Part shown: one piece after another, positions 1 through 6,163 of the stretch
Layout of the letters: the number at the start of each line of letters is the position of its first letter
How positions within the stretch are numbered: the first letter of the stretch is position 1
Source: a virus
Direction: 5' to 3' (one strand)
DNA: 64,000 bases
Virus record (IMG/VR): IMGVR_UViG_3300023296_001057
Location: 1 to 64,000 of that record
Notes under the pieces: model-generated
The model's input: only the letters and a program-made list of their open reading frames with translations
Databases searched by the model: none
What the model was told of the DNA's origin: nothing
Translations under genes and position numbers: made by a program

Positions 1-749
1 TGCAAGTCATGAATAACAACCTTTTGTTTACTTCCCTTGGGCTCATTAAAAAACACAACATGCCGTCCTTCCGTATGTAAACCTAAATTACCTGACAACT
101 CGGTAAGACCACTTATTAATACCCGTATTTGATATATTTTATTCTCAATTGTGTAATGATCAGTAGATGTATCTATCACATTTCCGGAATAAATTTTTCC
201 ATTCGCTCCGATATAATCCACTTCATGATTACTTAAAATTGATTTTACGCGATCTTTGGGAACCCGGTACCTGATATCTACCCGCTCAGACACTCTGGAT
301 GCTCTTAACTTTTCTTCAACTTTTTTTCTAAATGTTACCGGCTCCTTTTCCTTAAAACCGTAATTTTTATCAACTAACAGTTTAAAGAGAGATTCAAAAT
401 CTTCATGTTTAAAGTCACCAATATTTTCTGCCGGTTTAGAATAAAGTATCAAATTGTTGCTGTAACGATTTAGATAATCAAAATAGCTGTTTGTAAATGG
501 ATTTACATCGAATGCTTCTTTTTGGTTTTTATCCTCCGATAAGCTATCCACCTTTTTTTTTACATTTTTGAGTAGCTTTTCAACAGATTCAACTGCTTCA
601 CTATCAATTATTTTTGAGGCTACTTTTAACTTGTCACCAGAATAATCAAACAGTAGTTTTCGGTCTGCATTTAAAAGCATTCCTACTGCTATTTTTTCAT
701 CTGAAATAGATTCTGACTTTAAATATAAGACGCTATAAAAGGGTTTCAT
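1..749 (-). CDS. Unrecognised protein, 3' end beyond the window
   Basis: An open frame starts with ATG at 749 (MKPFYSVLYLKSESIS...) and runs about 249 codons off the left edge, so the C-terminus is missing. The visible part is a mixed alpha/beta protein with a charged helical stretch around residues 50-75 and no motif I recognise. Its start overlaps the stop of the ORF upstream (ATGA), the usual sign of translational coupling. It looks less AT-biased than most phage genes here, which with the tRNA next door hints at an acquired segment. Function unknown. Confidence 0.75.
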   Translation of the reverse strand, partial: MKPFYSVLYLKSESISDEKIAVGMLLNADRKLLFDYSGDKLKVASKIIDSEAVESVEKLLKNVKKKVDSLSEDKNQKEAFDVNPFTNSYFDYLNRYSNNLILYSKPAENIGDFKHEDFESLFKLLVDKNYGFKEKEPVTFRKKVEEKLRASRVSERVDIRYRVPKDRVKSILSNHEVDYIGANGKIYSGNVIDTSTDHYTIENKIYQIRVLISGLTELSGNLGLHTEGRHVVFFNEPKGSKQKVVIHDL

Positions 750-958
750 GGATTTTCCCGTAAGTATTTAATGTAATCCGTAATCTGATTTTTTATTTCT
801 TTTAATCTTTCAACTGATGTTAAAAATCTCAGTATATAATCTGTTGTTGCATTATTACTATCCCACGATTCTGGATATGTTTGGTTAATACAGACCCATT
901 CACCACAATTACGGGATGTGAACAACCGTGCTACTTGAACTCTTGGTGAGATTCGAAC
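746..958 (-). pseudogene. 5'-truncated ORF running out of tRNA-Arg
   Basis: The frame is open from just after a stop inside the tRNA-Arg gene to a TGA overlapping the next start, about 70 codons. It has no ATG. The last 60 residues (ending TDYIKYLRENP) look like real protein. The 5' part of the gene appears to have been replaced by the tRNA, as expected if foreign DNA recombined at the tRNA 3' end. It could still be expressed from a non-ATG start. Function unknown. Confidence 0.5.
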
Positions 959-1010
959 TCACATTGATACGACTTAGAAGGTCGTTGCCTATCCATTCGG
1001 CCACAAGAGC
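938..1010 (-). tRNA. tRNA-Arg(TCT)
   Basis: Cloverleaf read on the minus strand: acceptor GCTCTTG pairs with CAAGAGT, anticodon stem ACGAC/GTCGT closes loop CTTCTAA giving anticodon TCT, and the T-arm has TTCGAAT between GTGAG and CTCAC. CCA is not encoded. It reads AGA codons, which suit an AT-rich phage. Confidence 0.9.
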
Positions 1011-1098
1011 GTGTTTCATTATTTCAAAATATCTGTGATATTACAGATAATTCAGAATATCTGTTAATTAGTAGATATTCCCTAATACTAATAACGTT

Positions 1099-1123
1099 CA
1101 GGGCGGGAGCCCTTGCCTCCCTG
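1099..1123. other. GC-rich hairpin between tRNA genes
   Basis: CAGGG and CCCTG (outer) or GGGAG and CTCCC (inner, 7-nt loop) can pair. It is a GC-rich island in AT-rich DNA between tRNA-Arg and tRNA-Ser. The 5-bp stem with 7-nt loop resembles an orphan anticodon arm, so it may be a tRNA remnant or a processing signal. No terminator U-run follows. Confidence 0.4.
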
Positions 1124-1152
1124 TTGATTAAAAAACCAATTAACCCCGACAG

Positions 1153-1239
1153 CGGAAGATGAGGGAATTGAACCCCCGTAGGCTTTTATACCTAGCTTCG
1201 GCTTAGCAAGCCGCCACATTACCACTCTGTCAATCTTCC
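1153..1239 (-). tRNA. tRNA-Ser(GCT)
   Basis: Class II tRNA on the minus strand. Acceptor GGAAGAT pairs with ATCTTCC, anticodon loop TTGCTAA gives GCT, a long variable arm follows, and the T-loop is TTCAATT. It reads AGC/AGU. Confidence 0.9.
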
Positions 1240-1250
1240 ATATTTAGTGA

Positions 1251-1337
1251 GGAGAAAGTGGGACTCGAACCCACAACGGCACTTTCGTACCGCTACTTGT
1301 TTTCAAGACAAGCCCCTCATCCAGCCGGATCTTCTCC
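1251..1337 (-). tRNA. tRNA-Ser(TGA)
   Basis: Class II tRNA: acceptor GGAGAAG pairs with the 3' strand TTTCTCC (one G-U), anticodon stem CTTGT/ACAAG with loop CTTGAAA gives TGA, and a long variable arm contains a GGTAC/GTGCC-type hairpin. T-loop TTCGAGT. It reads UCA codons. Confidence 0.9.
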
Positions 1338-1383
1338 AATAATTGCCGATTGCATCTTTCCATTTAGAATATACCCCCTAATA

Positions 1384-1425
1384 GGAGGCAATAGGAATCG
1401 AACCTATATCTCATTCGGAATTGTG
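1384..1425 (-). tRNA. 3'-half tRNA remnant
   Basis: On the minus strand there is a perfect T-arm (ATAGG, TTCGATT, CCTAT) followed by an acceptor strand TGCCTCC. The expected 5' partner GGAGGCA, D-arm and anticodon arm are absent; tRNA-Leu lies directly upstream instead. It looks like the 3' half of a deleted tRNA gene. Confidence 0.6.
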
Positions 1426-1499
1426 TACCAAGAGCGGGTCTCGAACCCGCAACATTCAGATTTTAAGTCTGACGCCTCTTCCTGTTGGGCTACCTTGGC
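1426..1499 (-). tRNA. tRNA-Leu(TAA) with short variable loop
   Basis: Acceptor GCCAAGG pairs with TCTTGGT, anticodon stem TCAGA/TCTGA closes loop CTTAAAA (anticodon TAA), T-arm GCGGG/CCCGC with TTCGAGA, discriminator A. The variable loop is only about 5 nt (ATGTT), whereas bacterial leucine tRNAs are class II with a long arm. Either the decoding identity or charging is unusual, or the arm was lost. Confidence 0.75.
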
Positions 1500-1513
1500 A
1501 TTTTAATTATTGT

Positions 1514-1586
1514 ACCGCATAGGGGATTTGAACCCACTATTCTTCGCCTTGAAAGGGCGACGTCTTAACCAATTCGACGTGGATTA
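1514..1586 (-). tRNA. tRNA-Glu(TTC)-like, possibly chimeric
   Basis: D-arm GTC..GAC and anticodon arm TCGCC/GGCGA with loop CTTTCAA (TTC) are intact and Glu-like. The 3' acceptor strand ATGCGGT does not pair with the sequence 5' of the D-arm, and the T-stem has a bulge or mismatch. The 3' part looks transplanted from another tRNA. Functionality is doubtful. Confidence 0.5.
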
Positions 1587-1796
1587 TCTGTCGGATTCCA
1601 ACCGAATTTCCCCCCTTTGTAGGGGGATTCTAACCAATTTCCCATTTTCGTCTTCGATTAAATATGTAAAATCACCATCTTCAGTTATATGTACTGTTAC
1701 ATTTTCATACATACCACCATATGATAAAAACCTTACAATTTCCTCACGTGATTCACCAAATTCTTCCATGAAAAATTCAATTAGTTTCTCATTCAT
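1584..1796 (-). CDS. Small acidic phage protein, unknown
   Basis: 70 codons, ATG start. Residues 1-20 form an amphipathic helix (MNEKLIEFFMEEFGESREE), then a beta-rich part with NGKLVRIPL. The C-terminal codons run up to the tRNA-Glu-like element. It is an isolated gene inside the tRNA array, with its own promoter at 1834-1862 and a TATAAATA box at 1824-1831. No known family recognised. Confidence 0.6.
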   Translation of the reverse strand: MNEKLIEFFMEEFGESREEIVRFLSYGGMYENVTVHITEDGDFTYLIEDENGKLVRIPLQRGEIRLESDR

Positions 1797-1823
1797 ATCT
1801 TTATTAATTAAGTTATCATTAAA

Positions 1824-1831
1824 TATTTATA
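1824..1831 (-). promoter_or_regulatory. T4-type late promoter box
   Basis: TATAAATA on the minus strand, about 28 bp before the ATG at 1796. It matches the T4 late consensus, where gp55-type sigma needs only this box. Downstream of the early-type promoter at 1834-1862, so the gene may be expressed in both phases. Confidence 0.4.
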
Positions 1832-1833
1832 TA

Positions 1834-1862
1834 AATGTAATAACTATTCGAATTGATGTCAA
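1834..1862 (-). promoter_or_regulatory. Early-type promoter
   Basis: TTGACA, 17-bp spacer, TACATT; reads leftward into the gene at 1796. One of a family of near-identical sites in this window. Confidence 0.65.
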
Positions 1863-1874
1863 GTTTTATTTTTG

Positions 1875-1947
1875 TCGAAGATGTCAGATTTGAACTGCGC
1901 CCTATCGTCCCAAACGATATGTGCTACCGGATTACACCACACCCTCG
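1875..1947 (-). tRNA. tRNA-Pro(TGG), imperfect
   Basis: Acceptor CGAGGGT pairs with ATCTTCG using two G-U pairs (C1-G72 and A73 are prolyl identity elements). Anticodon stem TATCG/CGATA with loop TTTGGGA gives TGG. The T-stem is weak (about three pairs) and one extra base precedes the D-stem. Probably a decaying tRNA-Pro. Confidence 0.6.
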
Positions 1948-1963
1948 ATATACGCTTTTTACT

Positions 1964-2014
1964 GACTTCACTAGAGTCACCCATTCACATGGGAGGTTAT
2001 TTCAACGTCAACCT
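1964..2014. other. Three tandem small hairpins between tRNAs
   Basis: Consecutive inverted repeats: GACT/AGTC (1964-1978), CCCAT/ATGGG with a tetraloop that reads GTGA on the minus strand (1980-1993), and AGGTT/AACCT (1994-2014). They fill the spacer between two proline-type tRNAs. They may be a processing signal or a small structured RNA; they do not form a tRNA. Confidence 0.4.
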
Positions 2015-2019
2015 TTTTG

Positions 2020-2115
2020 TCTAGGTGGTGGGATTTGAACCCACGAAATGACACCCTTTGCGCCACTTATCCGATTCCAAGTCGGACGAGGATAGCCTGA
2101 CTCCTCCACACCTAG
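2020..2115 (-). tRNA. Class II tRNA with UGG (Pro) anticodon
   Basis: A well-formed 96-nt cloverleaf: acceptor CTAGGTG/CACCTAG, D-stem GAGG/CCTC, anticodon stem TCCGA/TCGGA with loop CTTGGAA (anticodon TGG), T-arm GTGGG/CCCAC. The variable region is about 25 nt and can form a 6-bp stem. C1-G72, A73 and G35/G36 are prolyl identity elements, yet the long arm is a Ser/Leu/Tyr trait. A one-base shift would give GGA (Ser) but breaks the stem with a C-C mismatch. Confidence 0.75.
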
Positions 2116-2119
2116 TTAA

Positions 2120-2193
2120 TAATCAAATCGGGAGTCGATACCCGAATTTCCCAGCCCTAATGGCCGGGTGCCCTTCTATTAGACGATTTGATT
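2120..2193 (-). tRNA. tRNA with irregular anticodon loop, isotype unassigned
   Basis: Acceptor AATCAAA/TTTGATT pairs perfectly and D-stem GTCT/GGGC pairs with wobbles. The anticodon arm is 19 nt instead of 17: CCCGGC/GCTGGG (6 bp) closing CATTAGG, or a 5-bp stem with a 9-nt loop. The T-loop has 8 nt. Read with the 6-bp stem, the anticodon would be TTA (ochre), but position 33 is A rather than U, so I do not assign an isotype. Confidence 0.5.
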
Positions 2194-2194
2194 G

Positions 2195-2277
2195 TGCTAC
2201 GGGTAGGAATCGAACCTACAAGCCCTTTCGGGAACGGCTTTACAGACCGCGGAGCCCACCACCTACTCAACCGTAGC
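2195..2277 (-). tRNA. tRNA-Tyr(GTA)
   Basis: Acceptor GCTACGG/CCGTAGC, loop CTGTAAA (anticodon GTA), a class II variable arm with CCC/GGG, and T-arm GTAGG/CCTAC. Separated from the next tRNA by a single base, so the pair must be processed from one transcript. Confidence 0.9.
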
Positions 2278-2351
2278 ATATATGAGGAAGAAGGGATAAC
2301 TTTCCAATACCTTCAATTATGATCACAGTAACGATCAACCTTCAGTTTCTT

Positions 2352-2651
2352 TTAATGATTTAGATAACCAGTCTTTGCTTCCAAATATCTTTCACCAGCT
2401 TCCTTTGTCATTTTTTCATCATTTGATACTTCCAATGTTTGTCCGTCTTCACTTTTGTAAACCCATTTTGTTTCAGTATCCCATTCACTTCCAGTCGAAT
2501 GTGTGAACTCAAATAATTTTCGGGTTCCTCTCCTTTTTGGTGATACTACTGTATAAGAGGTATCAAACGGTACATCTCGTTCACTCATACGGATTACATT
2601 TTCGGCCTTATCAAATTCAAATTTTGTACTACTTAAATAAATAAATCTCAT
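2352..2651 (-). CDS. Small phage protein, unknown
   Basis: 99 codons, ATG at 2651, preceded by an early-type promoter at 2692-2720. The protein is beta-rich (KFEFDKAENVIRM; WVYKSEDGQTLEV) and ends in a helical EAGERYLEAK segment. No family recognised. It sits alone between tRNA-Gln and tRNA-Tyr. Confidence 0.65.
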   Translation of the reverse strand: MRFIYLSSTKFEFDKAENVIRMSERDVPFDTSYTVVSPKRRGTRKLFEFTHSTGSEWDTETKWVYKSEDGQTLEVSNDEKMTKEAGERYLEAKTGYLNH

Positions 2652-2691
2652 TTTTAAAATAAGTTAGATTAATGTTTTCATTAACTCCATA

Positions 2692-2720
2692 AATTTACAA
2701 ATTTATTTTATTAATGTCAA
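2692..2720 (-). promoter_or_regulatory. Early-type promoter
   Basis: TTGACA, 17-bp spacer, TAAATT; 41 bp before the start codon at 2651. Confidence 0.7.
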
Positions 2721-2744
2721 CTCTTATTTTAAAAAAGTAAAAAG

Positions 2745-2827
2745 TTGGAGAGGAGGGACTCGAACCCCCACAGAGATTTCTCTCGCAGATTCAAAGCCTG
2801 CTGTCCTGCCAATTAGACGACTCTCCA
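2745..2827 (-). tRNA. tRNA-Gln(TTG) with extended variable arm
   Basis: Acceptor TGGAGAG/CTCTCCA (U1-A72 as in glutamine tRNAs), anticodon stem GCAGG/TCTGC with loop CTTTGAA (TTG), T-loop TTCGAGT. The variable region is 15 nt and contains AGAGA/TCTCT, a hairpin not expected in a class I tRNA. An orphan TTGACA lies upstream at 2845-2850 without a convincing -10. Confidence 0.85.
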
Positions 2828-2855
2828 ATAGATACTACACAAAATGTCAATGAAC

Positions 2856-2889
2856 AAAAAAAAGGGAACCTAAATTAATAAGTTCCCTT
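2856..2889 (-). terminator. Rho-independent terminator
   Basis: On the minus strand GGGAAC pairs with GTTCCC (stem 2864-2869/2882-2887, A/T-rich loop) and is followed by eight T residues. It ends leftward transcripts before the tRNA-Gln gene. Confidence 0.8.
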
Positions 2890-3095
2890 CGTTATATCTT
2901 TAAAAATCTTGATACTTTTACTTCATACAAAGGGAATTTATACACACCTGCTCCAATCTCGAATATCTCGGGAGGCGGGGTTGTAAACTATATGTATGTT
3001 GTAATCGTTTCATCATTATGTATAAATATAAGAAATTTATTTTTTAATATCAAATAATTTCTTTTTTTTTTAATTTTCTGTTTTTGTATTGATTA
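2890..3095 (-). ncRNA. Candidate non-coding RNA
   Basis: A promoter at 3102-3130 and the terminator at 2856-2889 define a leftward transcript of about 240 nt with no convincing gene. Inside is a GC-rich island (about 2948-2985) in which CTCC and GGAG flank a nested CGA/TCG hairpin. One short frame (32 codons from ATG ATG AAA near 3015) exists but looks random; another open frame across the island has no start codon. Candidate only. Confidence 0.45.
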
Positions 3096-3101
3096 TTACT
3101 T

Positions 3102-3130
3102 AATATACTAATTAAAATTATCAATGTCAA
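3102..3130 (-). promoter_or_regulatory. Early-type promoter
   Basis: TTGACA, 17 bp, TATATT. It overlaps the 3' end of the gene at 3127 and has no gene just downstream, only the structured region and terminator at 2856-3095. Confidence 0.75.
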
Positions 3131-3468
3131 GTTTTTAATTTAATATATTTCATCCAACTATACCATTTTCTATTTTCTAAATAACCGACTTTACGTTCAT
3201 TAGTATACGCTTCCCGTTCAAATGAAATGTTATAATATGCAAGTGATGGGTTCCTGTACTGTATTAATCTGAACAGGAATTCTACTAAATACAAAATGTA
3301 AAATGGAATCACCAATAATTCTCTTTGTTGTTTAATATGGATTAATTCATGGTTTAATTGCCGTTCGTTCAGACCATTTGGATGTGCGAAAATGAAAGGA
3401 TATATAACAATCCCATTAAATTTTTTGGGTGGTAATAATTTAAAATTTTTGATTATTTTATAATACAT
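3127..3468 (-). CDS. HExxH zincin-like small protein
   Basis: 113 residues. Residues 41-45 are HELIH, a zinc-metallopeptidase HExxH motif, and a downstream FEREAY (about 84-89) could supply the third ligand. A hydrophobic stretch near 52-68 (LLVIPFYILYLVEFLF) suggests membrane association. Small proteins with this NHELIHIKQQ pattern are known in Bacteroidota and their phages, without proven peptidase activity. It is the distal gene of the 3127-5555 run. Confidence 0.7.
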   Translation of the reverse strand: MYYKIIKNFKLLPPKKFNGIVIYPFIFAHPNGLNERQLNHELIHIKQQRELLVIPFYILYLVEFLFRLIQYRNPSLAYYNISFEREAYTNERKVGYLENRKWYSWMKYIKLKT

Positions 3469-3479
3469 TGGTTGTTTAA

Positions 3480-3839
3480 TTATTTAATTCTTCTAATCCA
3501 TTCCATAATACGTTTTTGAATTGATTCATCAATGGGAGTAATATCCCCATATCTGTAGAAATGGTTTACTTTCAGTTTTTTCTTATATATATCAATCAGA
3601 TCTTTTTCAGATAAAATTGATTCTTCCTGTAATAATTCAATGACACCTAATAAATCATTCACTTCATTATTTAATCGTTGAACATTTGATAATGTGTCCA
3701 CTGAATTTGGATTGTGTAATGATTCTTTATCACCAATCCCAAATCGTAAACATTTACTACATTCCTTTTGGATTTCTGCACATTCTTCCATTAATGTAAT
3801 TAACAAATAATCAACTTTATTCATTTCACATTCTGTCAT
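3480..3839 (-). CDS. mazG: MazG-like NTP pyrophosphohydrolase
   Basis: 119 residues with the all-alpha MazG pattern: EECAEIQKECSK (about 18-29) and NEVNDLLGVIELL (about 58-70), whose acidic residues bind Mg. MazG enzymes hydrolyse NTPs to NMP and PPi; in phages they are thought to adjust nucleotide or alarmone pools. Start overlaps the stop of the co-chaperonin gene by 4 bp. Length is typical for a single-domain phage MazG. Confidence 0.75.
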   Translation of the reverse strand: MTECEMNKVDYLLITLMEECAEIQKECSKCLRFGIGDKESLHNPNSVDTLSNVQRLNNEVNDLLGVIELLQEESILSEKDLIDIYKKKLKVNHFYRYGDITPIDESIQKRIMEWIRRIK

Positions 3840-4147
3840 TTTATTTGATTTCGTTCTAATATCAATAGTACACTTCGATCTTCTCTCATCAATTCATATT
3901 TTTTGCCATCCAATCGTACAACATCGTTAGTACCTTCTTGCATTAATACAATATCTTCACTTTGAACGTTTATTTTATTCTCCTTTCGTTCAGTAGGAAA
4001 AGAAGAAACTTTTACCACTCTTCCCTTTCGAAGTTTACTTACCGTCGATACGATTATTCCTGTTTTGGAAGTGTTTTCCTTTTCTAACATCTCTACTAAT
4101 ATTGTACCTGGTAATAATACTACTTTTTCTAATTCTGTCTGTTCCAT
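3836..4147 (-). CDS. GroES-like co-chaperonin (gp31-type)
   Basis: 103 residues with Cpn10 order: LPGTILVEMLEKE at the N-terminus, a mobile-loop segment with TSKTGIIVS (about 26-34), then beta strands including GRVVKVSS and a C-terminal LLILE. T4 gp31 replaces GroES to fold the major capsid protein, and the same role is likely here, working with the host GroEL in the cytoplasm. It lies in a tight operon, 3 bp from the upstream gene. Confidence 0.8.
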   Translation of the reverse strand: MEQTELEKVVLLPGTILVEMLEKENTSKTGIIVSTVSKLRKGRVVKVSSFPTERKENKINVQSEDIVLMQEGTNDVVRLDGKKYELMREDRSVLLILERNQIK

Positions 4148-4150
4148 ATT

Positions 4151-4444
4151 TTATTTGGTTTCTTGTTTTATAAATTCAATTAATTGATCTGATACCTTTT
4201 CTCCTTTTGTAATTTCCAATTCAAGTTTATGATTTTCAAAAAATGCCCCTTTCATTACTTTATTGGAAATGGATACTGATTGTATATCAGGTTGGTATGA
4301 TATTAAAAAATCATCATTAGATATATTCAACTCAAATTTACCATCATCAGTATCTTCCACTTGAATTTTTACATTCAATTCATTTTTTTTAATAAACTTG
4401 TCTATTGGTATTTTTATTAATTTTAATATTCTATAATCTTTCAT
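4151..4444 (-). CDS. Unknown small protein
   Basis: 97 residues, ATG start overlapping the stop of the upstream gene by 4 bp. Lysine-rich N-terminus followed by alternating beta strands (FELNISNDDFLISY). No motif recognised. Co-transcribed between the DUF1937-like enzyme and the co-chaperonin. Confidence 0.6.
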   Translation of the reverse strand: MKDYRILKLIKIPIDKFIKKNELNVKIQVEDTDDGKFELNISNDDFLISYQPDIQSVSISNKVMKGAFFENHKLELEITKGEKVSDQLIEFIKQETK

Positions 4445-4803
4445 TTGTCTCCTTTAATTAAATATTCAACGGGATCAATATATTCAATTGGTATCCCCAT
4501 TTCTTTTGCTATCGCAATTTCTGCTGTTACACCTATACTTTCTTCCCAACCATCTACAGTTAATACAATTAATTTTTTAGATACTGATAAATACGCTTCA
4601 TCATGTTGTTTCCAATACTCCCAATCTCCCGGCAATTCAGCTACCAAATGTATAGGATGTGAATGAGTGATAGGAGAAAATACTGCAACAACTCCTTCTT
4701 TCATCAATCTACCGGTAAATTCAGTAACGATATTATATCTCCATTCACTAATATCAGGATCTGGATGTATATACGGTATTGCTATATAAATTAATTTTCT
4801 CAT
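4441..4803 (-). CDS. DUF1937 / nucleoside deoxyribosyltransferase-like protein
   Basis: 120 residues. YIAIPYIHP near the N-terminus, SPITHSHP (about 44-51) and DGWEESIGVTAEIAIAKEMG (about 84-103) match the DUF1937 pattern, a Rossmann-like fold related to nucleoside 2-deoxyribosyltransferases. It may handle nucleotides or base-sugar bonds; the reaction is not established. Overlaps its neighbours by 4 bp on both sides. Confidence 0.75.
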   Translation of the reverse strand: MRKLIYIAIPYIHPDPDISEWRYNIVTEFTGRLMKEGVVAVFSPITHSHPIHLVAELPGDWEYWKQHDEAYLSVSKKLIVLTVDGWEESIGVTAEIAIAKEMGIPIEYIDPVEYLIKGDK

Positions 4804-5192
4804 CCGAATAATATTCCCCCAATATCTTTTTTATTTAATTCTTCTCGTTCAGCCAATTCCATATCCCGTTCAAACTCTATCATAATTTGTGCTATTGTTT
4901 TATTTAATATTTCATCATCACCTTTAAGTGACCAATCCCTAATACCCTTCAGATCATATAACCTTCCTATATATTCTGCAATATTCATCATATCAGTTCG
5001 ATCATACAAATCTTGTCGTTCTTCTTCCAATTCTTTAATTCTTCGTTGGGTAGATTCTAACGAAAATTGTAACATTTTAAATGATGAAAGTATTTCCTTT
5101 CTACCTTCTTCCGTTTCAAAAAGGGATTCCTCAAAAGGTCTCATTTTTAATGCAGATGTAATATCTCTTATTAATTGTTTATGTTCATTCAT
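4800..5192 (-). CDS. Unknown helical protein
   Basis: 130 residues, mostly helical, with a coiled-coil-like stretch (STQRRIKELEEERQDLYDR, about 47-65). No enzymatic motif. It overlaps the next gene by 4 bp and follows the small gene at 5194 with a 1-bp gap, so it belongs to the same operon. Confidence 0.6.
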   Translation of the reverse strand: MNEHKQLIRDITSALKMRPFEESLFETEEGRKEILSSFKMLQFSLESTQRRIKELEEERQDLYDRTDMMNIAEYIGRLYDLKGIRDWSLKGDDEILNKTIAQIMIEFERDMELAEREELNKKDIGGILFG

Positions 5193-5193
5193 A

Positions 5194-5361
5194 TTATTCT
5201 ATTTTTGAAATTACTATTCCCTTACTCTCACCATCATCTTCACAAATATCTACAGTTTCTACTTTTAACTCAGTTTTAAATGTCCACTCCAGTTCTTCTA
5301 ATATTTCATTAGGGATTTCTACAAAAAACTCGTTCTTAGTCAATTTTACAGTTGTTTTCAT
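5194..5361 (-). CDS. Small protein, unknown
   Basis: 55 codons (MKTTVKLTKNEFFVEIPNEI...), with ATG overlapping the stop of the upstream membrane protein gene (ATGA). The pattern VEIPNEILEELEW is reminiscent of small AbrB/DNA-binding folds, but this is only a suggestion. It fills an otherwise empty 165-bp gap in a tightly packed operon, which supports it as a real gene. Confidence 0.6.
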   Translation of the reverse strand: MKTTVKLTKNEFFVEIPNEILEELEWTFKTELKVETVDICEDDGESKGIVISKIE

Positions 5362-5555
5362 GGTAATTCTTCAATTAACATTACAATTACAAAAGTAATA
5401 CCTATTAAAATTAAACATGGAACCCATGATATAACAAATAAAAATAAATACCACCAATTACCTGTTATAAATATTGCCATAAATGGTGATAATAAAGATA
5501 ATACACTCAATACCATCCCAATGATTGATACTATTCCACTAATTACTGTTCTCAT
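5358..5555 (-). CDS. Small two-helix membrane protein
   Basis: 65 residues, nearly all hydrophobic: segments about 5-31 and 33-60 could each span the membrane. Size and topology fit a holin-like or superinfection-exclusion protein, but nothing in its neighbourhood (nucleotide enzymes) decides between them. Confidence 0.6.
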   Translation of the reverse strand: MRTVISGIVSIIGMVLSVLSLLSPFMAIFITGNWWYLFLFVISWVPCLILIGITFVIVMLIEELP

Positions 5556-5581
5556 AATTTATAATTCTATTTTTATATTAT

Positions 5582-6163
5582 TTATTGTTTGCACTCTTCC
5601 TGTGTTTTGGTGAACATTCCATTTCTTACATCGTATAATAATTGTAATGCTATTTCTGTATTATCAATACCAACTACTTTCTGAAATTTATTTAGATCAT
5701 ATTCAATTGCGTATTTTCTTGCATCCGTCGAACGCTCATCAGGTGAATTCGATTCTACAAAATCAATAGTATTAAAATTATAAAAACCATGTTTGTTTTC
5801 TTTGTTGTTATACTCTATTAGAGCTGGTTTCATATAAGTTAAGTCTTCATTACCTGCCACAAATGTAACATTGGTATATCCCATATTATATAAAAACGTA
5901 GCCGCTTCTAAATAAGTTCGAACATCCTCATCTTCTATAACATCGCCTATCAAATTTGGGTGTATCTTATACAGCCATTTTAATTTTAATTTATATGATA
6001 ACGGATTCCTCTTTGCATCTTCACTTTTCGATGTGAAGATTTTATAATCTCCTTTTTCGGTTTTACTATTCTCAATCACAGTATCAAACAAAACACTATG
6101 TCCTTTGTTTGGTGGATTGAATCTACCGAAAGTAAACGTTACGTGAGTTTTTATATTATCCAA
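5582..6163 (-). CDS. Cytidylyltransferase-like nucleotidyltransferase
   Basis: 193 residues. FGRFNPPNKGH (about 12-22) is the HxGH-type nucleotide-binding motif of the NMNAT/cytidylyltransferase superfamily, and SPDERSTDARKYA (about 137-149) corresponds to the ISSTxIR-type signature. It should transfer a nucleotidyl group to a phosphorylated substrate such as NMN. Its start overlaps the end of a ligase-fold gene by 8 bp, which in turn overlaps a pol beta-type nucleotidyltransferase. Confidence 0.75.
   Translation of the reverse strand: MDNIKTHVTFTFGRFNPPNKGHSVLFDTVIENSKTEKGDYKIFTSKSEDAKRNPLSYKLKLKWLYKIHPNLIGDVIEDEDVRTYLEAATFLYNMGYTNVTFVAGNEDLTYMKPALIEYNNKENKHGFYNFNTIDFVESNSPDERSTDARKYAIEYDLNKFQKVVGIDNTEIALQLLYDVRNGMFTKTQEECKQ

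Noticed and set aside
1258-2276. Plus-strand open frames across the tRNA array
   Set aside because: They are the complements of tRNA genes and contain no protein-like sequence; transcription in the window is leftward.
2845-2850. TTGACA upstream of tRNA-Gln as a promoter
   Set aside because: The -10 position 17 bp away reads TGGAGA, inside the tRNA; not accepted as a member of the promoter class.
3021-3036. Plus-strand TATAAATA as a late promoter
   Set aside because: It would fire rightward, away from every supported gene, so probably reflects A/T-rich sequence.
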